The notes beneath the pieces were generated by a model, which was not told where the DNA came from, did no database searches, and worked only from the letters and a program-made list of their open reading frames with translations. Source: Straminergon stramineum (taxonomy: Eukaryota; Streptophyta; Bryopsida; Hypnales; Calliergonaceae). From it: DNA of 64,000 nt. This document shows positions 37,770-47,899 of this stretch, piece by piece (positions within the stretch are counted from its first letter, which is position 1; the number at the start of each line of letters is the position of its first letter). The stretch lies in the NCBI GenBank assembly GCA_963920665.1, contig OY987264.1, positions 45,752,326 through 45,816,325 of the forward strand, in the 5' to 3' direction. The position numbers and the translations under genes were made by a program.

Positions 37770-38567
37770 GGATCGGATCCTCCATGTCGTCGTGGAGAAT
37801 TGTTGAATGAAGTCAACATTCCATTGAGGTCCAGGGTGACCGAGAAATGGCTCAACGTCATCTTGGACCTGAATGGATTATTATGTGTCTGTGAGGATGC
37901 TAAAGTGAAGGGTTGGGCGAGGCACGTCGATGACGTGTCGCAGCCCCACTCCGCCACGATTCCTACGGTTGTGGGGCCGAAGGCTGTGTACGTCCAGTCG
38001 GGGTGCGCACAATTCTTGCCTGACTTAGGCCAAGTAGCTTTCGTTTCCGTGTGGAGCTCAATGAAGAAGTCCACCACCGAAGAAGTCTGTGCGTATCTCT
38101 TCCGCGATCTGGGAATGCCCTTCCTCGTACTAGGACAGGATTCCTACACGAAGCTCAAGTGCAAGGATGGTTCAGGTCAAGTCACCACGTTCAAAGAGCC
38201 AGGGATGAGCAAGGAACTTTTCCTGAAAAACCTTGATACATTGTTCAATGGCTCTTATGGGAATTTCACGCCTGAGAACACCATTGTAGTGGACGACAGT
38301 CTCGTTAAGCATATCATGAACAACGCAAAGAACGTCGTACTCCTGGACACTTGGAGTCACAAGGGGAATGGTCCGAAGGACTCATTCCTTTTGGACGTTC
38401 TTCTTCCTTGGTTTAGGCGTGTGCACGATGCTAGAGATCAAGGGCTAAAATCGTTCAGGGGGAATAGTAAGGGGAAAATGGGGCGGAAAATGCTCTGCGA
38501 CGAATGGAGTCGTCAAGAGTATAATAGGATTATGGAAGTGGTCAAAGTGTCCTTGACTTTGAAATAG
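37770..38567 (+). CDS. FCP1/NIF-like HAD phosphatase domain, exon-like
   Basis: An uninterrupted frame of about 265 codons. Motif I is VILDLNGLL: the first catalytic Asp is kept and the second is Asn, a variant seen in plant FCP1-like proteins. SVWSS fits motif II and TIVVDDS the acidic motif, followed by NNAKNVVLLDTW. FCP1-family HAD enzymes dephosphorylate phosphoproteins such as the RNA polymerase II C-terminal domain; loss of the second Asp raises doubt about activity. The frame extends upstream without ATG to an acceptor-like TTAGCAG ending at 37769 and could join exon 4 of gene C across a 178-nt GTACAT...CAG intron, giving a GQH-FCP1 fusion. In that case the tandem TAG codons just before the donor would be nonsense changes. 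A separate gene with a non-ATG or missing first exon is the alternative. This is the most intact part of the locus. Confidence 0.72.
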   Translation, partial: GSDPPCRRGELLNEVNIPLRSRVTEKWLNVILDLNGLLCVCEDAKVKGWARHVDDVSQPHSATIPTVVGPKAVYVQSGCAQFLPDLGQVAFVSVWSSMKKSTTEEVCAYLFRDLGMPFLVLGQDSYTKLKCKDGSGQVTTFKEPGMSKELFLKNLDTLFNGSYGNFTPENTIVVDDSLVKHIMNNAKNVVLLDTWSHKGNGPKDSFLLDVLLPWFRRVHDARDQGLKSFRGNSKGKMGRKMLCDEWSRQEYNRIMEVVKVSLTLK

Positions 38568-38641
38568 GATACTTCTGTTTCCATAGATCAAGTCCATTTG
38601 AGCTACTAGGAGGTCAGATCGGGACATTTCATTCTTTGCGC

Positions 38642-38790
38642 AATTTAGGTCAGATTGACCTTATTTGTATATAGTCATTAAGCACATTCGTTTCAAGTTT
38701 GTCCAATCCAATTTTTGTAATAAATGTTGATTTGATGTTTGTCAATGGGAGACTCAATGTTGTCATTCAAGTTAATTCGACTTGATGTGT
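38642..38790. repeat. Two diverged palindromes downstream of the FCP1 domain
   Basis: AATTTAGGTCAGATTGACCT (38642-38666) and TTCAAGTTAATTCGACTTGA (38766-38787) are degenerate copies of the palindrome at 32.2-37.1 kb. They suggest that the element or regulatory domain extends past the phosphatase exon. Confidence 0.55.
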
Positions 38791-38957
38791 TTGTCTATGT
38801 TTATTGGATAAGTGCACTGCATGCTACTTGTTTGTATTACTAGTTGTGAATCCCTTTGGACTTCTTACATGGAGAAACTCTAAGCACCGCTTGATAGCAG
38901 AGTTTCGACAATGCGCCGCCTCCATTCCCAAATGCCAGACTTCCATGTGCGACATCA

Positions 38958-39560
38958 ATGGACTCCATCCTGGACTACGGCCAGAACGCTATTCTCAGCA
39001 CAGGGAACTTCCTCTGCTCGGCGGCCATTGCCAATTCGACAATGGACTTCTCAATCGGGCCCATAGAAGATGGGGTCATGGACAGTCCGCCTAATGGAGC
39101 TCCCCGACTGCCGAAATCATGCTCACCTTCTCCTTTGAAATTCAGAGATCCTATGGCTTCTAGAATGTCGCCATCTGCCTTGGACAGAATGCCACAAAGA
39201 AAATTGTATGAAGACGTGGGAATTCCGAATTCCACAATCGAGACGAAGAATCCCCTACCAATAGAACCTTGCAAACAAGTTCCCCTTGTACAATCTCATG
39301 GGCCTCCTATTCCTCGTCCACGAGCACAATGTCTAGGTGTACGAAAGACCAAGATGCACGATGGAGTGCCACCCAATAGATATGCTGCACCGGTTTTCGA
39401 CGCTTGGGATTGAAAGATCTTACGACTCCAACGGCTTCAAGGGCTAAGGGAATATAAGAAGAATGATAACAGATATAGTCGTGGACCCGAAATTATGAAG
39501 GCCATGGAACTGCTAAAGAGTAAATCGGACATAGAGATGTTGTTTCTATTTTTGATATAG
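38958..39560 (+). pseudogene. Unrecognised Pro/Ser-rich ORF with one TGA
   Basis: From ATG 38958 the frame runs 152 codons to a TGA at about 39412 and continues in the same frame (KILRLQRLQGLREYKKND) to the TAG at 39558. The protein is Pro/Ser-rich with a basic C-terminus and no domain I recognise. It follows the FCP1 exon and the downstream palindromes on the same strand, so it could be a last exon of the same locus or an independent remnant. TGA may derive from TGG or CGA by one transition. Confidence 0.4.
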
Positions 39561-39564
39561 AGTC

Positions 39565-40000
39565 TATACATACATGTAAACATTGTGCAGATATGCAGTT
39601 ACTTACAACTCAATGATGGGGTGAATCATACTCATGGCAGTTATAGGCATTGTCACAATCCTTTTGTGAATAAGAACTCAAAATCCATATAGGAGTTCTA
39701 TATGACAATCAAATGTGATTATACATACAAGAGTTTCAAAAAATAGAATCACCTTCTGCCACGTTCTTCAGTACTCTTCCATGAGATTAGAGGGGTCTTG
39801 CGTGAATTTGTGTGTCAAAACTAGTGCTCCATACCTCTCATTTCATTGGAAATCTCTCATTTTAATGAATATTGTATTAATTGCGTCTTCCATGGACTAC
39901 AACTGACCTGTCCTTCAACGTTAGTAGCTAGTTAATACTACAAAATTAGTCTATAAATATAGAATTATAGTAAGACTAATTAGACAAATTGAAGAGGGTT
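39565..40000. other. Gene-free interval
   Basis: AT-rich; a 63-codon ORF at 39715-39906 has no domain. Confidence 0.5.
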
Positions 40001-40004
40001 TTCC

Positions 40005-40050
40005 AAATCCTAAACCCTAATCCTATACCCTAAACCCTATACCCTATAGA
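40005..40050. repeat. Short interstitial telomere-like repeat (CCCTAAA type)
   Basis: CCTAAACCCTAATCC followed by TATACCCTAAACCC and related units, about six in total, in the CCCTAAA orientation. It lies about 300 bp before a 213-bp tandem repeat. Confidence 0.75.
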
Positions 40051-40339
40051 AAAACCATGGACCTTCTCCATGTATGCCACCCCAAAAGTAATGTACTTTT
40101 ATTTTTTAGGGTGGATAAAATGATAAACACATGTGATTTGCTTTTCATTATATGTCATAAAAAAGTTTGAACTCCTAAACTTTGCACTTGTAAGATATAA
40201 ACCATTGAAGGTGTCATTTCCGAACTTTTTAATCTTCAATAAAGTCAATATTCATTCACCCCTTCAAATGAGTTTTAAATCCCCTTGATGTATTAAGGGG
40301 AGGACTATATTGAAATTCCTATGTTGGAGGATGGAGAAT

Positions 40340-41065
40340 GAAATGACGAGGAGAAGGGCTTCCCCAAGTCTCCATTTTTAAAAACCACTTCTTATGGAGA
40401 TCAAAAGATTTTTTCTTCATGCATATCACGGTGTTCGTATTTTTTTTGTACATCGTTTCCCCCCAAAGGGAAGGTCTCCTCCAAATGTACTCCCTCCAAA
40501 AATTAAAATAGGAAATGGTCATGTTGAATTTTACATGAGCATGAAGAAAAAAAAATTGTAAAGGAGAAGAGCTTCCCCAAGTCTCCATTTTTAAAAACCA
40601 CTTCTTATGGAGATCAAAAGATTTTTTCTTCATGCATATCACGGTGTTAGTATTTTTTTTGTACATCGTTTCCCTCCAAAGGGAAGGTCTCCTCCAAATG
40701 TACTCCCTCCAAAAATTAAAATAGGAAATGGTCATGTTGAATTTTACATGAGCATGAGGAAAAAGAAAATGTCAAGGAGAAGAGCTTTCTCAAGTCTCCA
40801 TTTTTTAAAACCACTTTTGATGTAGATAAAAAGATTTCTCTTGATGCATCCCACGGTTTCAATATTTTATTTGTACATCGTTTCCCCCCACAAGGAAAGG
40901 TCTCCTCTTAATGTACTTCGTCCAAAAATTAAAGTAGGAAATGGTTACATTGAATTTTATATGACCGCATGGATGGATGAAGAAGAAATAAAATATTAGG
41001 AAGAAGGGTTTTTCCAAATCTCCACTTCCTCAACCAATTTTCTTTCTTTATTACTTAATAAACTT
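40340..41065. repeat. 213-bp tandem repeat, four units
   Basis: The anchor word TCCCCAAGTCTCC recurs at 40361, 40574, 40787 (diverged) and 41011 (strongly diverged), giving periods of 213, 213 and 224 bp. Units 1 and 2 are nearly identical and units 3-4 progressively diverged. Because 213 is a multiple of three, the minus strand keeps a 71-codon repeating open frame across units 1-2 (40735-40319); I regard this as probably non-coding. Confidence 0.9.
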
Positions 41066-41204
41066 TTGATCACTTAGTATTGAATGCGTCATTCTTAGGA
41101 TTTTCTAGAGTTAATCCTCAGAAAAGGGGGGGAGCGGTACTTGAAAAGTTTGAACACCTTCCCTCCAATTTGTAAGGGGGGAAACTCAAACTCATGTTTT
41201 TTGG

Positions 41205-41600
41205 CGCCCTTGACCCACGGTCGCCCCATACGCAGCTGCCCCCATCGTCATAAACTGGAAGATCTTTCGGAATCTGAGACCCGTGGTCGCCCCATTACCC
41301 ATAGTCGCCTAAAAAATGACTTGTGGTCGCCCTATATGCAGCCAGCCCCTATACCCGCGGTCGCCCAAGAAATGACCTGTAGTCGCCCTATATGCAGCCG
41401 CCCCCTATACCCGTGGTCGTCCAGGAAATAACCTGTAGTCGCCCTATATGCAATTGCCCCCCTATACCCGCAGTCACCCTACACCCAAGGTCTCCTTCCA
41501 AAAACTCTAATTTTTCCTGAATGGCAGTTTTTGGATAGTGGGACCCAGACCCACGGTCGCCCAAGACCCACACGCGCCCTCTTCTTGCATGCACCCTAGG
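41205..41600 (+). repeat. GCAGTCGCC/GCGGTCGCC-type array upstream of A4
   Basis: Units of CCCGCGGTCGCCC, CCTGTAGTCGCCCTATATGC and CATAGTCGCC. The middle part has about 60-70 bp period units around CCTGTAGTCGCCCTATATGC. C-rich on the sense strand of the following gene at 41816. Confidence 0.85.
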
Positions 41601-41649
41601 TGACTTTGGGTACTTGAGGGGATGCTAGATTCCAGGGTCGCCACTTCCT

Positions 41650-41688
41650 TCGTCGCATCGTGCCTTTCATCCACCTTGAAGCGTCTGA
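41650..41688 (+). promoter_or_regulatory. Conserved 5' leader block (A4 copy)
   Basis: CGCATCGTGCCTTTCATCCA followed by CCTTGAAGCGTC, matching the leader blocks before A3 and B1 in sequence and orientation. About 130 bp upstream of the A4 ATG, just after the array. Confidence 0.5.
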
Positions 41689-41815
41689 CTGTTGGTTCGT
41701 CAGTTGGAAGTTGGGGCATCTACATGTGTTGTGGCTTCCTTGTTTATGAATTCCTTTCTTCAATTATATTATTGACAAAAGTCTAGTTCTCTTTACGCTA
41801 GAGCAACACGACAAG

Positions 41816-43375
41816 ATGACGAAGAAGAAAGGAGATCGCCATAGCAGGCAACGACGCACCCTTCTTGACCCACCAGCTAAGGCATATCGAGGATGGCGTC
41901 ATATAAATTCCGAGTGGACCATGACAACTTGCAAGTTATTTGTGGATTGGTGCCATATTGACAAGCTATTCCCTTACCATCGACACATTCACCATGTGAA
42001 GCAAAACCAAGCAAATCTTCATTACTACAAGGATGATGCATTTGTCGATAGATGTATTGAAGTGTACCGAGCATTGTACGGAAAGCAAAAAATTCCACAG
42101 AGCGAAGTCTCAATGGGCATATGCCAAATGGTATATGTAGAGTTACAATTGGGGAAAACGGTAGATTGGATGACCTTCAAGACATCCAAGAATGTCACAC
42201 TTCCAACTACAAAAGACATTCCAAGAGCGGGTCCTTCAAATAATCCTCGGGATAGGCTAGGGCCCAAAAAGAACATTATAGAAGGAGTGGCAGATGAGGA
42301 TTATGTTTGGTCAACGTCAACTGGAGAATCGGACTCTGATGAAGAGCCATTGCCTGAACCTAGGGATAGGATTGAAGATACATCAATGGAAGAAAACTTA
42401 GCATTGGTGGTATCAGAAGAAGGCAACATGCAACGGACCACACCAACAAATGGAGAACCTTTTATGTTTGTGGAACCGATAGAGGTCCGTCGTCCCGAAG
42501 ATGATGAAGTGTTCCATTACGTGCAAGCTTGCTTGCAAGAAATTAATGAAGATAGGTTGGATGGGGAGAGTGAGTCTGAAGAAGAGATTCCTTTGACCTT
42601 GATGAAATTGCCTTCCATGGAAGGATTGCGTGAAATGGAACAAGAACATCAAGGTGTACTTGGAGAAGACAATAAACGGCGAACGAAAGAATCCTATAAA
42701 GTGGAGTTGGAGATGCTTTTAAAGGATCTTGAAGAAAAAGAAAGGGAGTGTGAGATCATCGAGAAGCGGAGCACACAAGAGATTTAGGTTGAGGATGTGG
42801 GCACCTTCAAAGAAGTAATTCAAGTTGGACAAACTCGTTTGGCAGCCCAACAAAGAGAAATGGAACAACTGGAACAATTATACCTCAAGTTCAATAAGGG
42901 AGAAGATGGAGGTTCCAGTTCAAATGTCAATCTTGTTATGGATGAACAACTTCAAACAATAATGGGAAAATGTAGGATGGAAGAAAACAACCTTGCCATT
43001 GAAAAAGCAGGTGTGGAAAAGGCAAGATTGACATTGAACTTCTTGAAGGAGATGAAGGATGCAGATCCTATTGACCGGTTGTTGCAGTCAGATTCATTGT
43101 CTGTGGATGTTGATGATTTGTCATCCACTACAGAAATAGAGAAGTTGAAGATGAAGTTAGCTTCTGTGAAAAGATTGGAACAGAAGTTGGAGGAAAAGAT
43201 GTCATGGCCGAAGGCACACATCAGGTTCATGTCATTGTTCAAGAAGTGGTGGATCCAAAATAAGATGTGGAACCATGACCTGACTCTTTTGAAGAGGGAA
43301 GAGAGAGTGGCAAGAGCCCAAATAGAACTAGAAAAGAAGAAAAGGGAAGAACAAGGGGAAATGGATGGAGTATAA
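41816..43375 (+). CDS. Family A copy A4: KLFP-domain, coiled-coil protein, single nonsense codon
   Basis: Best-preserved member of the family: a 520-codon frame with no indel and one TAG at 42785 between TQEI and VEDVGTF, readily derived from CAG. The N-terminal domain spans residues about 20-130: GWRHINSEWTMTTCKLFVDW, CHIDKLFPYHRH, NQANLHYYKDDAFVDRCIEV and ELQLGKTVDWMTFK. An acidic linker (about 150-290) follows, then an almost continuous Lys/Glu/Leu coiled coil (about 290-500) with WWIQNKMWNHDLTLLKREER near the end. There is no RING. Overall layout equals A3. No signal peptide or membrane segment is seen, so a soluble nuclear or cytoplasmic protein is likely. The array and leader upstream place it with A2, A3, B1 and hAT-2. 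Function unknown; read-through or a sequencing error at the TAG would give an intact protein. Confidence 0.7.
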
Positions 43376-44235
43376 ATTAGGTGGCTCTTCTTTCTTTTAT
43401 GACTATGTACTTCTTCCAAGATATATGAAGAAAAAGGCTTTGTCCTTATTTTTGTTGAAATACAAGAATGTTTATTTTTATTTTTTGTGTATGAAAATGT
43501 GATTGCATTTGGATCCAAAAATTTGAATTTTTGACAAATTTTGATGATTTCAAGTTATGTGAATGTTAATTTCTTGTTAAATTTGTGTAGTGTTTTAAAA
43601 AAAAAAAAGAATTCTAGTAACTTTGAGTCTACACCATGAACCCTCAATAAATTTAAGCTACATCATCCATGAGAGTTTCAATATAAGTTCATATGGTTGC
43701 ATTTTTCTGTATTTTAACATATGGTTTGAACGTATTGTAAATGACAACATTCCCATGCCCTTCACCTCGTGAATGTATGGACTCTTCTTGAGATTTATAA
43801 TTTGGGAAAAAACATCATAAAAAGGTACTCAAAAGAATACTTTTGGAATTGATAAAGAAATGGAAGTTATACATTTTGAGTTGTGGATTCCATGTATATG
43901 GTTTGATCAACCAATGTTGTCCCCCATTTTTCTTTTTAATTTGAAAGAGAAAGTTCTTAATTTTTTCCACATTTGAGTAGAAGCTAATTCTATTTATTTT
44001 TGATTAAGTTTGTTGGAATGGATTTGAAATGAGTTTCCCTTCATGTGGTTGTTTAAAAAAAAATTGTATTCTTTAAGTCTATGACCATTTTCCTGAAAAT
44101 CTTTTTTTGAAGTATCTATAAATACCACATCAAACCCTTGGATAGCGTTTAGGGTTTAATAAAATCTCTATCTAAACTAGGATGACTTTCATCTAGAAAC
44201 TCAACGATGGAACGCTAACGGGATAACAAAAATGG
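43376..44235. other. 3' flank of A4 and AT-rich gap
   Basis: No supported gene. Contains A-runs near 43595-43608 and a TTTAGGGTTT word near 44150. The next array starts at about 44250. Confidence 0.5.
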
Positions 44236-44249
44236 CCTTGGGTCCTAAG

Positions 44250-44665
44250 CGTAAGCGCGGTTGCCCTTCAAGTACCCGAAGTCGCCTCTGGAGACCCGCA
44301 GTCGCCCCCTTCTACCCACAGTCGCCCCCCCCTGGACCCACAGTCGCCCCCTTCTTCCCGAAGTCGCACCCTGAGACCCGCAGTCGCCTCTTTCTACTCA
44401 CAGTCGCCTCTTTGTACTTGTAGTCGCCCCCCCTTCCACCTACAGTTGCCCCCTTCTACTTGCAGCCGCCCCCTCGAGACCCGCAGTCGCCCCCTGGACC
44501 CGCACTCGCCCCCCCTTCTACTCGCAGTCACCCCCTTCTACCCGCAGTCGCCTCTTTTTCGACCCGTAGTCGCCTCCTTTGGACCTGCAGTCACCCTTTG
44601 ATTTGCACGTGCACTCCTAGTGCGAACCGTCAACCCGTAGTCGCCCACGGGGCGAGTGCGCTTGT
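44250..44665 (+). repeat. GCAGTCGCC-type array, about 17 units, upstream of hAT-2
   Basis: About 17 copies of a nine-base core [G/A][C/T/A]AGTCGCC, typically ACCCGCAGTCGCCCCCTTCT, spaced about 20-27 bp. Most unit differences are transitions at CpG or CpNpG positions (GCAGTCACC, GTAGTCGCC, ACAGTCGCC). C-rich on the sense strand of the hAT gene at 44968. Confidence 0.9.
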
Positions 44666-44967
44666 TACGAGGTCACCTGTTTCCTACACGCATTCTGGCT
44701 TTCAGGAGGCGACTTGTAGTGCTAGCAAGACGGCAGTATAAAGTTGAAGGCCCGGACTTTGGTTTTCACCTTGCTTCAGGGATGAACTCATGGCTTGAAT
44801 CTTCGAAAGAGGCTTCTTGTGGATGTTTGGTTCTTTGGAGGGCAACGACTTGGTTTGCGTGGTTTAAAAGACCGTTCAAAGCAAGTGGCTTTGCCATTCT
44901 TTTTTCTAAATCAAGGCTCTGATTCATATGATAATATTGTTTTAAGAATTCATAGGTGAGGAATAAT

Positions 44968-47895
44968 ATGGCTAGTCGGGGTGAGGGGAGGAAGACTACC
45001 ATTAACGATACAAGGAGAGCCACGAAGGAGTGGGACCCTTAGTTGGTTGTAGACATTGACCGTCAATTTGCGGGAAACACACGAACATTTGTTTTCTGTG
45101 GGTGGACCTTCGTATTTGTACAAAAGCGGGCATTCTATCACTTTGGATTTGGCAGCAGGACTGCATCGGAGCGATGTAAGAAAATCCCATGGGCAGTATT
45201 GCAAAAGTTTAGGACTTGTTGTGGGGTTGTTCCAAAGGAAATGAGCTTTGAACAAATGCATGAGGAAGTTCCAGAATTTGATGTTGTAGATGAGATTGTG
45301 GTAGAGCCTATGTTGGAGGGGGATAGGGAGAGGTCAGAGGAGCCTAGTGCTACGAATGAACCAATGCTCCTTATTACAGATTCAGTAGATTCCACTCCTC
45401 AAACAATTTTGAGAAGGAGGAATAACCCTTCCATTTCTAGGCAAACTAGCATGGATGAGGCATTACAAAGTAGCACGAGAGCAAAGTTGGATACCATGTG
45501 GGCTTCCTTTTTTTATGAGGCTAGCATCGCGTTCAATGTTGTGCGCCATCCTGCCTTTGTAAAAGTAGTGAAAGAGACAGCGGCATCAAGACTACGATAC
45601 CAACTACCCTCATACAATGCTTTGCGTACAAGAATGATAGAGCCAAAGAAAGAAAGTGTTTCTAAAATGGTCACTCAGCGGACAAAGCACTCTATTGAAG
45701 TTTATGGAGCGACTATCTGTTTGGATGGTTGGTCTGATACTAATAGCCGTCCATTACTAAATTTAATGCTCGTGTATCCTGCAGGGGATGTGTTTCTTGG
45801 ATTGGTGGACACCACGGGGGAGAAGAAGGACATTGCATACACAACCAATATGATGGCGCAATACATAGAAGAGGTTGGCCCCAAAATCATTGTCCAACTA
45901 TGTACGGACAATGCCGTTGTCATGACGGGGACTTTGAAGGCGTTATAAGAGAAATATCCTCACATGTATACCCAAGGATGCACAGCACACATTTTGGACT
46001 TGCTTTTGGAAGACTAGGCAAAGGATGTCAAGGTGAAGAGAATAGTACGACGTTGTATGTAGATAGTAAAGTACATCAAGAGGTACCATTCCACATTGGC
46101 TCTCTTCCGAAAGTACTCCCCGGACAAGGCATTGCGAATGCCTTCTAAAACACGCTTTACAGTGAACTTCCTCATGATATCACGTGTGGTGGAGTGCAAG
46201 TCAGCATTGATTTGAGTGATAATGGATGAGACATATGTGCAATTTGAGGCTAGTTTGGAACGGCGCCAAAATAGAGATATATTGAGAGCGCAAGCCACTA
46301 TAGCGCGGAATGACATTTATGCGGAATCTTTTTGGGTGGAGTGTGAGAATTTTTTGCACATGGTGGAGCCCATCCTTATTGCTCTCCGAGTGTTTGATGG
46401 AAAAGCCCCGGCAATGCCTAAGGCTTGGTTGGTTATGAAGACTCTTCAAGAGCACGTGTGGAGCTTGAAAAACGAACCTTTTTTTCTGAATGATGAAACT
46501 ACAACGAAGTTTGAGAAGCATTTCAAGGCTCGTTGGAAATTGATGCTCACAAACGTACACTATGAAGGGGCACTCTTAAATCCTTTCTTGATTGAAGTAG
46601 GAACCCTTCGTAATGACGGTGCGGCCAAAAGAGCCTTAAATCGGGTGCTTCGAAAAATGAGCAAGTCATTGGGATTATCATACATGGAGGCATTGTAGGA
46701 GGTCACGTAGTTCGAAGAGAAGACAGGTCCTTTTGACCCCTTAGAAGAGGCTCCTGATATTACATAGTGTAAACTAATGTCTCATCAATGGTGGAATCTT
46801 GTGGGTGCTAATGTTCTCCCAAAAATTGCAATGAGAGTTCTATCTTTGATATGCTCAGCATCATCATGTGAAATGAATTGGAGCATGTATTCATTTGTGC
46901 ACAATAAAGTGTGAAATCGCCTAACCACATTGTAGGCGGAAGCATTGGTGTATATCTACACCAACAGTAAACTTGAACGTGAGAAACGTGGACGCAATCT
47001 TGCAATGTTCTACGAAAAGTACCTTGTGGATGGAAATACCTCGGAGGAGAATGAGGAGCCATTAGGTACAGGATCATCAAGGGATGGCGACCCACTTAAA
47101 AGGGCTCGAGCTAATGAGAACATTAGGTTGGCAGAAGAGCGTCTACGTGGAAATATTTGGACAGGACTGATTCATAGAGAAAAAATTCCTCCACGGAGAC
47201 ACAACTATGGAAATACATTTACAGCTGAGAATAATATGTACTACTCTGAGGAGGAGGAGGTTCAACGTGCACCGCGAAGGCCCCCGCAACCCTACGTCTC
47301 TGCTAGGGATAGGAATGTACCTCCTCCAATAAATTCATCGTCGATGAGGGCAAGTAGTCCCGACAACCCCAATGAAGGCATAAATAGTCCAATGCCCATA
47401 AGAGCTGAGGAAGCAAGATCTCCAAATGTTGTAGATCAGGGTTCTACAAGGGTAATGAACCTATGAAGTGCCACCCGAGTTGCCGAGGTAAATGAAAGGC
47501 AAGAGGAGGCAACACCGCCAACACACGTCGAAGATGTTGTGCATACAAGCGTTCCACTTTCTCCATTATGGAGCCCCTTAAGAACAAAAAATGTGGAATA
47601 TGATTCAGACTTGCCCTTGCAAGCTGTTATGAATTGGAATCGTATGGTGCCCTTAAGTGGAGGAGGAAATGCAAACAATGCTAGGGCAACTAGGTTTGTA
47701 CCAACCCGTGCGACTAGGCCGCCCTTGCATAATAGTCCTCTTAGGACAGTTGATAATGAAGTCTATGCCTCAGCGCCGCAACCCACTCAACCCTCCTCTA
47801 TTTCTAGCCCCGGAGAATCATCCTTGCTCGTTGTGAGTGTTTTAAACTCCACCCTTCGAGTTAAAACGTGCACACGGGTTCTAACGGCTGGTTAA
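44968..47895 (+). pseudogene. hAT-superfamily transposase with about eleven nonsense codons and almost no indels (hAT-2)
   Basis: ATG 44968 and a stop at 47893 define 976 codons in a single frame. The BED finger region (45040-45180) is scrambled across frames (ICGKH, then FSVGGPSYLYKSG and AAGLHRSDVRK in other frames). From 45200 on the frame holds: TICLDGWSDTNSRPLLNLML, QLCTDNAVV, CTAHILDLLLED, then FWVECENFLHMVEP, the LLNPF region, QWWNLVGANVLPKIA and the dimerisation signature SSCEMNWSMYSFVHNKV with ALVYIYTNSK. The C-terminal tail is Pro/Ser-rich. Stops include TAG 45040, TAA 45946, TAG 46015, TAG 46057, a TGA just before 46216, TAG 46696, two TAGs near 46709 and 46765, a TGA and a TAG in the dimerisation region, and TGA 47464. 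TAG 46015 sits where hAT-1 has Trp (LLLQDW). The transposase is dead but the pattern of decay is unusual. Confidence 0.88.
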
Positions 47896-47899
47896 ATCA

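Noticed and set aside
40319..40735. 138-codon ORF with an internal 71-residue repeat as a real gene
   Set aside because: The open frame follows from a 213-bp period; no domain, and later units lose it. Kept only as a repeat.
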